Positions 16,889-26,063 of a DNA stretch of 64,000 nt are shown here, piece after piece. The notes under the pieces were generated by a model. It made no database searches. It was not told where the DNA came from and was given only the letters and a program-made list of their open reading frames with translations. This stretch comes from Flavobacterium hungaricum (GTDB lineage Bacteria > Bacteroidota > Bacteroidia > Flavobacteriales > Flavobacteriaceae): assembly GCF_015182285.1 (NCBI RefSeq), contig NZ_PRDM01000003.1:496001-560000 (forward strand). The letters run 5' to 3'. The first letter of the stretch is position 1. Each line of letters begins with the position of its first letter. A program made the translations under genes and the position numbers.

Positions 16889-17240
16889 AGGATTGACGCT
16901 CTGAATCTGTGCCGCATCAAAGCTTAGAATCCTGCAGTCTTGTGGAAGGTCCGGTAAGTCTTCTGATTGCCAGCAGGTCTAAATCTTCCTTTGTTGGGGA
17001 ATGATACTTATAGAATCAGTGAGAAAAAAAACAGGGGAGAGGCGGGGTTCGTCTGGAGGTTTTGTCCCAAATAATTTGGTTAGCGGCCATATGTTTTCAG
17101 GCAGCCGCCGGCCGCCAAGGTACTCTCTTTGCAGGGACTTTTTTCGTTTATTGGTAAAGGTGGAATGGTCGTTTGAAAATAACATAAAAACCGTACGGAC
17201 TGCTGTTTTAAAAACAATCAGATAGTCTGTAATTTAAAAC
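16889..17240. other. Intergenic region, no gene seen
   Basis: Short overlapping ORFs occur on both strands (16979-17225) but none has a recognisable product. Confidence 0.4.
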
Positions 17241-17271
17241 AAAAAAGCCGTTAAGATTTTTGTTTAACGGC
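17241..17271 (-). terminator. Terminator of the gene at 17289
   Basis: On the minus strand GCCGTTAA / TTAACGGC form an 8-bp stem with a 9-nt loop followed by six T. Confidence 0.85.
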
Positions 17272-17288
17272 CTTGGTTTTAATTTTTT

Positions 17289-17582
17289 TTAACTTTTTTT
17301 TCCTGTGCTCAGACCGGCAAGCTTTTCATTCAGTTCGGTAAGACCGGCCCTTCCCAGACAGTCCGCTGAAAGCTGTTTGAGTTCGTTGATGTTTTCGGCC
17401 GAAGTAGCCTGAAGCAGCACCGAAGGAGAGATGTTATTTTCCAACAGTCCGCGCTCAATGACATGGTGCAGCAGCAGTACATTTTTTCGTGAAATCTTCA
17501 GATCAATCCTCACCGGCTCGTTCATGCCCGGGATACTCAGTATGGTATCAAAAACCTGGGCGGCATCATTTTCTGTAAGCAT
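17289..17582 (-). CDS. Hypothetical protein of the mobilization region
   Basis: A 97-residue acidic-to-neutral protein, likely helical, reading MLTENDAAQVFDTILSIPGM at its start and ending LSTGKKS. I do not recognise a family. It has its own terminator and is transcribed away from the mobilization genes; the 284 nt between them contain the inverted repeats of the candidate oriT. Similar short genes are often found beside mobA in Bacteroidetes elements, so a role in transfer or its regulation is possible but not shown. Confidence 0.6.
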   Translation of the reverse strand: MLTENDAAQVFDTILSIPGMNEPVRIDLKISRKNVLLLHHVIERGLLENNISPSVLLQATSAENINELKQLSADCLGRAGLTELNEKLAGLSTGKKS

Positions 17583-17638
17583 AATTTCTACGTTTTAAAT
17601 TAATAATTTCCTGCTTCAAAGATAAGCAGAAGCTGTAA

Positions 17639-17688
17639 AAACACCCCGTTCAAAATATGGACGGGATAGGAGGCATCCCCAGGTGTTT
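17639..17688 (+). repeat. Nested inverted repeats (possible oriT part)
   Basis: An outer perfect 7-bp pair AAACACC (17639-17645)/GGTGTTT (17682-17688) encloses two small hairpins, CCGT/ACGG (17646-17664) and GGAT/ATCC (17664-17678), giving a three-way-junction shape. Confidence 0.55.
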
Positions 17689-17780
17689 GCTACTTTCGTT
17701 ATCAGAATCACATCAAAAACAGCTTTAAGGGGATTTTTTCTGGAAAGCTGCGGGACTGCCTGCTTTGCCGCAGTCGGCCA

Positions 17781-17838
17781 GATGTCCGTTTGTTAAACAA
17801 ACGCATCCGGCTGCCCCTTGCTCGGAACTCGCGGGCAG
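17781..17838 (+). other. Candidate origin of transfer (oriT)
   Basis: The perfect palindrome CGTTTGTT-A-AACAAACG (17787-17803), extended by GATG/CATC, is followed immediately by GCATCCGG, which recalls the ATCCTG-like nick sites of MOBP relaxases. A further 6-bp hairpin CTGCCC/GGGCAG (17811-17838) follows. The site lies 30 nt before the mobilization operon, the usual place for oriT. The nick position is inferred, not shown. Confidence 0.45.
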
Positions 17839-17866
17839 AGAAACTGCAAGAAAAGAGTTTAAAATA

Positions 17867-18274
17867 ATGAAAGGAAAGAAGATGGGAAAAGAGATTTTAA
17901 ACAGAACACGCATTGCCGCGGTGCGCTTTACCGCCGGGGAGTATGCCCTATTGGAGAGAAGGTTTAAAGCCACCGCCTGCAGGCAGATGAGCCAATACCT
18001 TAGAAACTGCCTTCTGCATAAACCTATTACAGTCAAGCATCGTGACGCCTCGCTGGATGAATTTATGCTCGAATTCATCCGCGTGCGAAAGGAGCTTGCC
18101 GCCCTTGGAAACAACTTCAACCAGACGGTCAGAAAGCTGCACACCCTGCGGCAGATTCCCGAATTCAGGCATTGGATTTTAAGCACCGAAGCGCAGCGCG
18201 AACGGCTGCTGCTAACGGTCTCAGATATCCAGAAAATGACCAGCGAAATGACCTCGAAATGGTTGCAGTCATAA
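17867..18274 (+). CDS. mobA: Mobilization accessory protein (MobA, MobC-family fold)
   Basis: A 135-residue basic protein with an N-terminal ribbon-helix-helix-like segment (RIAAVRFTAGEYALLERRFK) and the relaxosome-protein signature ELAALGNNFNQTVRKLHTL. Such proteins bind oriT beside the relaxase and help open the DNA. The ATG at 17867 is chosen because upstream residues are translated from the palindromic oriT-like DNA and look non-coding. It overlaps the relaxase gene by 16 nt. In CTnDOT-type naming it corresponds to MobA; the Pfam-type family is usually called MobC, so names differ between systems. Confidence 0.82.
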   Translation: MKGKKMGKEILNRTRIAAVRFTAGEYALLERRFKATACRQMSQYLRNCLLHKPITVKHRDASLDEFMLEFIRVRKELAALGNNFNQTVRKLHTLRQIPEFRHWILSTEAQRERLLLTVSDIQKMTSEMTSKWLQS

Positions 18275-19524
18275 AGACCGGACATTCGGTGCGCAGCATA
18301 TTCCATTACAACGAGAACAAGGTGAAGGAAAGCGCTGCCGAGTGCATAGGGGAAGGCAATTATCCTGCTGCCGCGAATGAGCTTACAGCACTCATGAGAC
18401 TGAACAGATTATTGAACCAGAATGCCCTTAACGGAAACGTGAAAAGAAACAGCGTGCACATCTCGCTGAACTTCCATCCCTCTGAAAAATATGCCGATGA
18501 AAAGCTGCTTCGAATTGCTGATGCCTATATGGAAAAAATCGGATTCGGCGGCCAGCCTTATCTGGTCTACCGCCATGAAGATGCAGGACATCCGCACATC
18601 CATCTGGTAACGATAAAAGTACGGGAGGACGGCTCTAGGATCGACATGCAGAACATTGGAAAGAACCAGTCGGAAAAGGCGCGGAAAGAAATTGAAATAG
18701 ACTTTAATCTGGTTCGGGCTGAAGGGCAGAAATCACATGAGATTCCTCTTGTAAAACCTGTTCATGCTGGTAAAGTTCACTACGGTAAAACAGAGTCTAA
18801 AAAAGCCATGTCAGGAGTGTTTTCCTCTGTGCTTTTAAACTACAGGTACAGCTCGCTGGCCGAGCTCAACGCTGTGCTCCAGCTCTATAATATCAGGGCT
18901 GACAGAGGCAGAGAAGATTCAAGGATTTTTAAGGCGGGCGGGCTGGTCTACCGCATATTAGACAACGAGGGTAAAAGTATAGGGGTGCCCATCAAGGCGA
19001 GCGATTTTGCCATGAAGCCGACGCTTGCCTTCCTAGAGAAACGTTACATCGTGAACAGCGGCGAAAAGACATTTGAAAAAAAGCGGATAAGAAGTGCGGT
19101 GGATGCTGTTTTTCTTGAGAAAAGAACAGGAATGGACAGGCTTGCCGCCAAGCTGAAAAAAGAGGGGATTGATATGGTATTGAGAAAGAGCGATGCCGGC
19201 CAGCTCTACGGCATCACCTATGTGGACCATGTCACAAAGTGTGTCTTAAACGGCAGCGCGCTGGGAAAAAACTACAGCGCAAAAGGTATGCTCGAACGGT
19301 GCTCGGGGGCAGTAGAAACGAAAGAGATTTTCAAAGTCAAAAAGATGCCGGGCAGCGAGATTGCAGAGCAGGGCTTGCCGGCTGCTGAAACACTTGCAGA
19401 CGGTGTTTCGGTTAAGCTTCTGGAGGAGCTTTTCAAGACTGAATGGCAGGCAGATAATGTGCCTGCCGCACTAAAGCGGAAACGCCGCCGAAGAAAGAAA
19501 AGAGGCGGATCGGAGCTAAATTAA
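18259..19524 (+). CDS. mobB: Relaxase / mobilization nuclease (MOBP-type)
   Basis: A 421-residue relaxase. Near the N-terminus, FHYNENKV has a candidate nicking Tyr (Y17). The three-histidine metal motif is visible as GHPHIHLV at residues 110-117. A Lys/Arg-rich tail (KRKRRRRKKRG) closes the protein. It should nick oriT and stay bound to the 5' end of the transferred strand. The start at 18259 is inside the upstream gene, giving coupling; longer ORF extension upstream is overlap only. The middle of the protein (about 190-350) is not conserved in a way I can name. Confidence 0.9.
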   Translation: MVAVIKTGHSVRSIFHYNENKVKESAAECIGEGNYPAAANELTALMRLNRLLNQNALNGNVKRNSVHISLNFHPSEKYADEKLLRIADAYMEKIGFGGQPYLVYRHEDAGHPHIHLVTIKVREDGSRIDMQNIGKNQSEKARKEIEIDFNLVRAEGQKSHEIPLVKPVHAGKVHYGKTESKKAMSGVFSSVLLNYRYSSLAELNAVLQLYNIRADRGREDSRIFKAGGLVYRILDNEGKSIGVPIKASDFAMKPTLAFLEKRYIVNSGEKTFEKKRIRSAVDAVFLEKRTGMDRLAAKLKKEGIDMVLRKSDAGQLYGITYVDHVTKCVLNGSALGKNYSAKGMLERCSGAVETKEIFKVKKMPGSEIAEQGLPAAETLADGVSVKLLEELFKTEWQADNVPAALKRKRRRRKKRGGSELN

Positions 19525-19555
19525 AAGATAAAAATAATGCTAAAAATCTACAGCC

Positions 19556-21532
19556 ATGCAGACGGGAGAAAATGAACAGGCGCTGAGGAAAATAGTAGAC
19601 ATGACAAGGCTCATCAGCATCGCTTTGCTGCTGGGACATTTCTATTATTACTGTTACGAAGCTTTTAAATTATGGAATCTCACAGGTGAATTCGGAGACA
19701 AGATTCTGGCAGCGGTTTACCGTACCGGACTGTTCGGGAATTTTTATATTTCCAAGCTTTTGGCTCTTGGTCTGCTGTTTATATCACTGCTCGGAGCGAA
19801 GGGCAGGAAAGACGAAAAGCTGGAGTTCAAAACTGCCTTGCATAAAATGGGGGCAGGACTGATGCTGTATTTTTTAAGCGGATTATTGCTGATGATAGTT
19901 GCTGTTTTTGAGTATGCGGCGGTGCTGTATTTGGCCGTTACAAGCATAGGATTTCTGCTGGTGCTTTCGGGCGGGACGCTGCTGTCCAGGCTGATTAAAA
20001 ACAGGCTGGGCGCTTCGGATATTTTCAACACTGAAAATGAGACTTTTCCGCAGGAGGAAAGGCTATTGGAAAATGAATATTCCATTAATCTGCCGGCGAA
20101 ATATTATCTCAAAAAAAAGCTGCGTTGCAGCTGGATCAACATCATCAATCCGTTCCGCGGGCTGATGGTTTTGGGAACGCCAGGATCTGGGAAATCCTAT
20201 TTTGTGATCCGTCACGTGATCACCCAGCACATTGCCAAAGGTTTCAGCATGTTTGTCTATGATTTCAAGTACGATGACCTGTCTAAAATCGTCTACAATA
20301 CTTTTGAAAAGCATAAGCATGCATATAAAGTATTGCCCAAATGCTACTTCATTAATTTTGACAAGATAATGCACCGCTGCAATCCACTGGATCCCCAGAG
20401 CATGGAAGACATTACCGATGCTTCGGAATCGGCTAGGACAATCCTTATGGGGCTGAACCGCGAATGGATCAAACGACAGGGGGACTTTTTTGTGGAGTCG
20501 CCGATCAATTTTTTATCGGCCGTGATCTGGTATCTCAGGAGGTACAATAACGGGGAGTTCTGCACCCTGCCGCATGTCATCGAGCTCATGCAGATTGACT
20601 ATGACAGCCTTTTTACCCTGCTGCGAACTGACAAGGAAATCGAGGTGCTGATCAACCCATTTGTTAATGCCTATCTCAACGATGCCATGGAACAGCTTGA
20701 AGGACAGATTGCCTCGGCTAAGATAGCCATGGCAAGGCTTTCATCGCCCCAGCTCTACTATGTGCTCTCGGGAAATGATTTTACCCTCGATATTAATAAT
20801 CCCGAGGAGCCTAAGATTGTCTGCATGGGAAACAATCCGCAGAAGATCCAGATTTACGGCGCAGTTTTATCGCTCTATGTCAACCGGCTGATCAAGCTTG
20901 TAAACAAAAAAGGAAAGCTGAAATCCAGCCTTATTTTTGATGAGTTTCCGACCATCTATCTCAACAATATGGACAGCCTGATTGCCACGGCCAGAAGCAA
21001 TAAAGTGAGCACCTGTCTGGGGGTGCAGGATTTCAGCCAGCTGCGAAAAGACTACGGCCGCGAGCAGGCCGATGTGATCCTGAACATTACCGGGAACATC
21101 ATCTCAGGGCAGGTGGCAGGGGATACCGCCAAGCAGTTATCAGAGCGTTTCGGCAGGATCATGCAGGACCGGGAGAGCATATCAATTAACAGCTCGGATA
21201 CTTCGGTGAGCCGTTCCAGACAATTGGAAGCGGCCGTGCCGGCGTCTAAAATTTCTTCTTTGAGTTCAGGTGAATTTGTAGGGATGACCGCCGATAACCC
21301 GGACTGTAAAATTGAATTGAAAACCTTTCACTGCGGGATTGTAAACGACCATGAAGCCCTACAGAAAGAAGAACAGGGGTATAAAGAGATACCGGCTGTT
21401 CGAAAACTCGATAATGCGATGATCCAGCAGAATTTCGTCCAGATCAGGCGTGATGTGCAGGAGATTATCTATACCGAGATGCAGAGGCTTTTGAATGATC
21501 CCTCGCAGGCGCATCTAGTGGTGAAGAAGTGA
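19556..21532 (+). CDS. mobC: Type IV coupling protein (VirD4/TraG family, YWFCY N-domain)
   Basis: A 658-residue coupling ATPase. The N-terminus has the HFYYYCYEAF motif of the YWFCY domain and about four hydrophobic segments to residue 145. Walker A is GTPGSGKS at 207-214, and Walker B is SSLIFDEFPT at about 460. GVQDFSQLRKDYG and ITGNIISGQV follow, as in VirD4/TraG proteins. It would link the relaxosome to a type IV secretion channel. No channel genes occur in the window, so the element is mobilizable rather than self-transmissible as far as seen. Confidence 0.92.
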   Translation: MQTGENEQALRKIVDMTRLISIALLLGHFYYYCYEAFKLWNLTGEFGDKILAAVYRTGLFGNFYISKLLALGLLFISLLGAKGRKDEKLEFKTALHKMGAGLMLYFLSGLLLMIVAVFEYAAVLYLAVTSIGFLLVLSGGTLLSRLIKNRLGASDIFNTENETFPQEERLLENEYSINLPAKYYLKKKLRCSWINIINPFRGLMVLGTPGSGKSYFVIRHVITQHIAKGFSMFVYDFKYDDLSKIVYNTFEKHKHAYKVLPKCYFINFDKIMHRCNPLDPQSMEDITDASESARTILMGLNREWIKRQGDFFVESPINFLSAVIWYLRRYNNGEFCTLPHVIELMQIDYDSLFTLLRTDKEIEVLINPFVNAYLNDAMEQLEGQIASAKIAMARLSSPQLYYVLSGNDFTLDINNPEEPKIVCMGNNPQKIQIYGAVLSLYVNRLIKLVNKKGKLKSSLIFDEFPTIYLNNMDSLIATARSNKVSTCLGVQDFSQLRKDYGREQADVILNITGNIISGQVAGDTAKQLSERFGRIMQDRESISINSSDTSVSRSRQLEAAVPASKISSLSSGEFVGMTADNPDCKIELKTFHCGIVNDHEALQKEEQGYKEIPAVRKLDNAMIQQNFVQIRRDVQEIIYTEMQRLLNDPSQAHLVVKK

Positions 21533-21818
21533 TGTTTTGGCTGCGGGAAGGAAATTTTAAATAGTGCAGAACAGCCCTGGGATAACTGGTTAAGGCTAGA
21601 AAAAATTTAAGATGCACAGCGAGGGATCGATATGTGAAATCGTTATCCGAAGCTTTCATGTTCAGAGAAGAACTTTCTGCTGCTAATTACTGCTCTTCTC
21701 TATTTTTGAAGGCACCGTATCCTTGCGTTATTGTGCAGCTTTAATTAATGCTGTACTGGAATAATAAATACGCTGCTGCTTAATTTTTTTTATGATTGTT
21801 AAATAAAGCTGGTTACAT
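21533..21818. other. Intergenic region after the coupling-protein gene
   Basis: No gene is supported. This is where base composition falls back, so the right end of the mobilizable element may lie here or further on; no second copy of the mnmE 3' end was found. Confidence 0.35.
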
Positions 21819-21861
21819 AAATAAATCCTGAACAGACATTATTTATTTTCAGGATTTATTT
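21819..21861. terminator. Bidirectional terminator
   Basis: A 14-bp perfect stem AAATAAATCCTGAA (21819-21832)/TTCAGGATTTATTT (21848-21861) lies between convergent genes. Confidence 0.8.
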
Positions 21862-21919
21862 GTATAACTGCACTTTGAGATAAATACAAAGACTAAATCT
21901 CATCTTGATCTTCAATTGC

Positions 21920-22261
21920 TTATTGGTCATCTAAAGTCCGACTATCGGCATCGTTATCAATATCATCCTGGTCCTCCAATGGGCTGTCGAATTCTTCATC
22001 GAGATCTTGTGCAATAGGTGCATTTTTTTGAAAAAAAGGATCAGAGGTGTCATTTTCCTCTGAATTGCGTTGATTCTCATCCGCAGTTTTCTCAAAATTA
22101 TCTTCAGAATATTTGTCTCTTTGTGATTCGTCCTGATGCTGGCTAGCAGCAGGATCTTTTTTCTCTGCTGCTGCAGTATTCAGGGCGTCACCGGCTGAAT
22201 GGTCTGCAGCGTAATAATTATAATCTTCCTGATTATAATTATCATAATTTTCTCTTGCCAT
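21920..22261 (-). CDS. Acidic, disordered hypothetical protein
   Basis: A 113-residue protein very rich in Asp, Glu, Asn and Gln with almost no hydrophobic residues (for example NYNQEDYNYYAADH and FEKTADENQRNSEEND). It should be intrinsically disordered and cytoplasmic; there is no signal peptide. It forms a minus-strand group with the frameshifted small gene at 22288 and the SDR at 22629. I do not recognise a family. Acidic low-complexity proteins are often stress-related, but that is a guess. Confidence 0.6.
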   Translation of the reverse strand: MARENYDNYNQEDYNYYAADHSAGDALNTAAAEKKDPAASQHQDESQRDKYSEDNFEKTADENQRNSEENDTSDPFFQKNAPIAQDLDEEFDSPLEDQDDIDNDADSRTLDDQ

Positions 22262-22287
22262 ATTTTTTAGATTAAAGTGTTACTATA

Positions 22288-22532
22288 CTATTTTGAATGC
22301 TGCTGAGAAAGCTTAGAAGGATCTGGTGCCTGATCTACGCTTTTCCTCTGGCTGTGTGCTTTTGTCGTTTCCGGGCTTTGGTCCTCAAGCTTCTCTTCTG
22401 GGTAATCATTGAGAAGACCTGCCTGGCCGGTGCCGCCGCCAGGCTGCATACTGCCGGAACCGCTGTAGGCACTATTGGCATTTTGGTTTGTATTTTCCTC
22501 TTTTTTCCCTTGATGGGATATTGTGCGCTCAT
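22288..22532 (-). CDS. Small polar protein split by a -1 shift at A-AAA-AAG
   Basis: The zero frame starts MSAQYPIKGKK and then becomes arginine-rich and unlike a protein of this neighbourhood. One base back, the frame continues as EENTNQNANSAYSGSGSMQP and on to VDQAPDPSKLSQQHSK before a stop at 22288-22290, giving 81 residues rich in Gln, Ser, Gly and Glu. The switch falls exactly on AAAAAAG (22500-22506), read A-AAA-AAG in the zero frame, the classical slippery heptamer. The -1 frame alone has no start codon before that point. It may be a programmed frameshift, an indel mutation or an assembly error. An in-frame ATG at 22580 would add 16 residues. Confidence 0.5.
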
Positions 22533-22628
22533 TTTTATTTTATAAGATGTCGGCTGAGCAGCATTATACCAAGGCATCATTCTATGATTTAAGTAATCTT
22601 TAAATTGTTTTTAGAAAATTTTAAAACA

Positions 22629-23633
22629 TTAAGGATTGCCTTCCCCGCCGCTGGAACCGTAGATTTGTCCCGTTGCGTAACTTGCATCTTCGGCTGCCAG
22701 CTGCACATAAATCGATGCCAGTTCGACCGGCTGTCCAGGTCTGCCCATAGGGGTCTGTCCTCCAAATTGCTGCAGCTTTTCCATCGACGCCCCCCCGCTG
22801 ACCTGCAGTGCGGTCCAAACTGGTCCCGGTGCAACGCCGTTTACTCTAATGCCTTTAGGAGCCAGTTGTTTTGCCAAAGATTTGATATAATTGGTAGTTG
22901 CTGCCTTGGTTTGTGCATAATCGTATAGATCCTCGGTAGGAGCATACGCCTGAACCGAACTTGTTCCTATAATTGAAGAACCTGGTTTGAGATGCGGAAG
23001 GGCTGCTTTAATAATCCAGAAGGGAGCATAAATATTAGTTTTCATTGTAGCATCAAAATCTTCGGTAGAAATATCCAGGATAGAATCATGCGCCTGCTGT
23101 CTTGCCGCATTATTAATTAGAATGTCTAGACCGCCAAGTGCTTTTACAGCCTGTTCTACCAGCGAACGGCAGAAATTTTCATCTCTTAAATCTCCCGGAA
23201 TCGCCACTGCTTTTCTTCCTTCAGCTTTTATAAGTGCAATAACTTCTTTAGCATCCTCTTCTTCGGTCGGGTAATAGTTGATGGCTACATCTGCGCCTTC
23301 TCTGGCATAAGCAATTGCAGCGGCGCGACCCATACCAGAATCTCCTCCAGTTATAAGGGCTTTTCGTCCTTTGAGTCTTCCTGAACCTTTATAACTTTTT
23401 TCGCCGTGATCGGGTCTTGGATCCATTTTGCTTACCAATCCCGGCCAAGGCTGTTTTTGCTCTTTAAATGGCGGACGCGGGTACTTAGTTTGCGGATCTT
23501 CAGGAATTCTCGAAGTCCCTTTTTCTGCTGGTGAAAAATCTGCTCCCAGTACTGGAGTAAAAGCGGTAGTCAGACAAATAGCGCCCATGCCGGTAAGCGC
23601 AGAACGTCTTGAAATTTTGTTTTTATTGTCCAT
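22629..23633 (-). CDS. Tat-exported short-chain dehydrogenase/reductase
   Basis: A 334-residue SDR. The N-terminus NKISRRSALTGMGAICLTTA is a twin-arginine signal, followed by a proline-rich linker (about residues 35-85). The Rossmann part has TGGDSGMGRA for NAD(P) binding, NNAARQQ, the catalytic Ser in GTSSVQAY and YAQTK. It resembles the YghA/YhxC group of SDRs, which are usually cytoplasmic, so the Tat signal is notable and is also found in some Bacteroidota homologues. Substrate unknown. It appears to be the first gene of the small minus-strand cluster ending at 21920. Confidence 0.87.
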   Translation of the reverse strand: MDNKNKISRRSALTGMGAICLTTAFTPVLGADFSPAEKGTSRIPEDPQTKYPRPPFKEQKQPWPGLVSKMDPRPDHGEKSYKGSGRLKGRKALITGGDSGMGRAAAIAYAREGADVAINYYPTEEEDAKEVIALIKAEGRKAVAIPGDLRDENFCRSLVEQAVKALGGLDILINNAARQQAHDSILDISTEDFDATMKTNIYAPFWIIKAALPHLKPGSSIIGTSSVQAYAPTEDLYDYAQTKAATTNYIKSLAKQLAPKGIRVNGVAPGPVWTALQVSGGASMEKLQQFGGQTPMGRPGQPVELASIYVQLAAEDASYATGQIYGSSGGEGNP

Positions 23634-23903
23634 AATAATTCAAAATATTGATTAATAAAATAAAATTAATTAAGCTCAATATCAATATTTTACATTATTA
23701 AAGCTCGATTTTACATAATAAGCCCCAATGCAAAAACAAAAAAACACATCATACAATCCTGTAAATGTGTTTTCCCAATTAAGTAAATAAAAAGTAAAAA
23801 TATTTTGCGCTTGCCTTACCTAATTAAGCGCTGCTTCATAACAGTCCGTGAGCTTCTTCTATCTTGTTCAAGTTATTTTTTACAGCATTGTCTTCAATCT
23901 AAC

Positions 23904-24062
23904 TTATGGTGCTGTTATGCTGCCCTTATTAGACAGCGTATCAATTTGGGCTGTTTTTTCATGATAACTGTTATCCTGCTCATCGCCGCATAGTGCATCG
24001 CAGCTGTAATTCAAAATAGAGATTAACACTGCAGTAAGAATTGTTTTTGTGTAAATTTTCAT
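23904..24062 (-). CDS. Possible small lipoprotein, 52 residues
   Basis: MKIYTKTILTAVLISILNYS is a short signal-like stretch ending before Cys21; the rest is polar (ALCGDEQDNSYHEKTAQIDT). A lipobox-like NYSC is present but weak. Past the stop, a second frame still reads DNAVKNNLNKIEEAHGLL, so the gene may once have been longer and be frameshifted now. No family was recognised. Confidence 0.4.
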   Translation of the reverse strand: MKIYTKTILTAVLISILNYSCDALCGDEQDNSYHEKTAQIDTLSNKGSITAP

Positions 24063-24264
24063 GGTTGGAAATAGTTTAAATTACGATCAAGCAATATTGT
24101 AAGAGAAAACATTTTAAACTTATATAATTTTTCCGAGTTGTTGTATAATTCCTACATTTTCTCATTGCGAGATGATAACAGCAGCACAGGTCTGAAAAAC
24201 ACTTGTGCAACGGGTAAAAAATGCTGCAGCAGTACAGCGGTCATAATACTGCTTTGTCAAAAAA

Positions 24265-24870
24265 AAATAGACTAATTACTTTTCTGTTTTTCCCCATAAC
24301 AACCCGCCCTACACGGCCTCTTATGAGAAAATGGAAATATATGAGGCACTTTCAGAATATTCATCCAGGCGGCGGCAATTGAGCTACTGCCGTCTTTAAA
24401 AATTCTTAAGGCGGAATAAGCAGACTGCCGTTCTATTATCCTGTAAATCTTCCTTTGGAAATGAGTTCTGAAGAAGTAAAAACTGGAGAAATTCAAAAAG
24501 AATTCTGGAATCCATTGGAAGATCTATACAGCGGCTGGGAAAAAGCGGGCAGGCAGCACAGGAGGTTTACGGTGCAGGAGCTGGGTTTGGCGCGATGATA
24601 CGCCCATATCTTCAAGTTAAGACTGAAAACTTTTTACTCTTTCTTGATTATCCGCTTATAAATTAACGAAAATCCAAACAGACCGTGCGCTTTACCGTTT
24701 TGTGGTCTGCAGAATTTGAATGTAGTTTTTAGATTGAGCCGCCTGAAAATAAAATATAAAATTTCAGGTTTTTGCGCAAAAGCAATTATCTGACCCTGCA
24801 GTAAAATCAAAATATACTTCTGCAGTACACCGCTGCGGGAGCAGACTACGTTAAAGTATCTTGGAAATAG
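24265..24870 (+). pseudogene. Decayed C-terminal part of the 726-residue unknown family
   Basis: Joined across frames, the sequence follows the C-terminus of the intact gene at 45427-47607: YFSVFPHNNPPYTASYEKME, then FIQAAAIELLPSLKILK, then MSSEEVKTGEIQKEFWNPLE, then QAAQEVYGAGAGFGAMIRPY and FLLFLDYP, and finally ADYVKVSWK before a stop at 24868-24870. At least two frameshifts and several stops (TAA and TAG) interrupt it. The N-terminal two thirds are missing. Confidence 0.85.
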
Positions 24871-24995
24871 CCTGTTAGAATTTGTGAGTTTTAATAAGAA
24901 TAGATAACCTCACTGCGATTTTAAATTTTTTATAAGCTCTCAAAATTATATAAACAGCGAACTGAAAAATGTAAATTTTCAAAACGCCTGCGCGC

Positions 24996-25003
24996 TAACT
25001 TTG
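24996..25003 (+). promoter_or_regulatory. -7 element (TAACTTTG)
   Basis: TAACTTTG matches TAnnTTTG, 20 nt before the ATG at 25024. Confidence 0.5.
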
Positions 25004-25023
25004 CTCCATAAATTATTACAGCC

Positions 25024-25389
25024 ATGAAATTCTTAGAAACAAAAATCCACGGTTATCTGGACTACTCGATAGCTCTAGTGCTCCTTTTCATTCCGTCCTT
25101 ATTTCGTTTAGAGACTCATACCATGCAAAGTCTCATTTTTTATATATTGGGAATCTTCACCATCTTTCTAAGTCTTCAGACGGATTATGAAGCTGGCATA
25201 TATAAAGTTATTCCAATGGAAGCTCATATTTTTATTGAGATACTGTCAGGTTTATTTTTTGCACTTTCACCTTGGATATTCGGTTTTGCAGCCAAGGTAT
25301 TTATGCCACATTTATTTTGCGGCCTTGTTGTGGTTGTTTTAGCTTTGGCTTCCAAAACTCAAAACAGCACTTTTCATAAATTATTCTAA
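25024..25389 (+). CDS. SPW-repeat membrane protein
   Basis: A 121-residue protein with four hydrophobic segments (about residues 13-27, 36-50, 67-90 and 95-110) and the SPW motif in FALSPWIFGF near residue 82. SPW proteins are small inner-membrane proteins of unknown function in many bacteria. It is monocistronic here, with its own promoter-like element, between a pseudogene and the aldehyde oxidoreductase operon. Confidence 0.75.
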   Translation: MKFLETKIHGYLDYSIALVLLFIPSLFRLETHTMQSLIFYILGIFTIFLSLQTDYEAGIYKVIPMEAHIFIEILSGLFFALSPWIFGFAAKVFMPHLFCGLVVVVLALASKTQNSTFHKLF

Positions 25390-25577
25390 GTGGAATGCAT
25401 CGGTGCGCCATAAAGACAAAGTCAGAGCCTTTCTCTTTTATCGGCGTAACCCCTGCAGTAAAAATCACAGCTGTTATAAATTATATAATGATCCGGCGGT
25501 AAAGTATAAGCAGAACTGTTTTTATTTGACGAGATTTGTTTAAATGGATGTTTTATTCCTTTGTAAATCAATTTATT

Positions 25578-26063
25578 ATGGAAAATAAATCTGGAATCCT
25601 TACTTCTCTTACTATTAATAATAATGATTATAAGCTCGAGCTGCTGCCCTGGGTCTCCCTATTGGACATGCTACGGGAACGTCTTAATTTAACCGGTACA
25701 AAAAAGGGATGTGACCACGGACAATGCGGCGCATGCACCGTTTTGTGTGACGGCCGGAGAATCTTAAGCTGCCTGACGCTTGCGGTGTCAAAAAACGGCA
25801 GTGAAATTTTAACCATAGAAGGCATAGCAGCGGGTTCTGAACTTCACCCGCTTCAGAAAGCTTTCATTGAAAATGATGCTTTTCAATGCGGTTACTGTAC
25901 GCCGGGACAAATATGCAGTGCAATTGGGATGCTGCAGGAAGGAAAGGCGCAGACCCGCGAAGAGGTAAAAGAGCTTATGAGCGGCAATCTTTGCCGCTGC
26001 GGTGCTAACGTCGGGATTATAGATGCAATCATGCAGGTAAAAGAAGGGAGCGGTCATGAATAG
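25578..26063 (+). CDS. paoA: Aldehyde oxidoreductase, [2Fe-2S] subunit
   Basis: A 161-residue electron-transfer subunit of the xanthine oxidase family. An N-terminal plant-type ferredoxin with GCDHGQCGACTVLCDG is followed by the all-helical second cluster domain with QCGYCTPGQ and GNLCRCGA, so all eight cluster Cys are present. The ATG at 25578 is chosen; a longer frame adds 14 residues. E. coli PaoA has a Tat signal, but none is seen here, so this enzyme may be cytoplasmic. The stop overlaps the next gene by 8 nt. It passes electrons from the molybdenum subunit to the FAD subunit. Confidence 0.92.
   Translation: MENKSGILTSLTINNNDYKLELLPWVSLLDMLRERLNLTGTKKGCDHGQCGACTVLCDGRRILSCLTLAVSKNGSEILTIEGIAAGSELHPLQKAFIENDAFQCGYCTPGQICSAIGMLQEGKAQTREEVKELMSGNLCRCGANVGIIDAIMQVKEGSGHE

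Noticed and set aside
16979..17225. Overlapping ORFs on both strands between the JAB gene and its neighbour
   Set aside because: They mirror each other, lack motifs and start signals, and look like noise.
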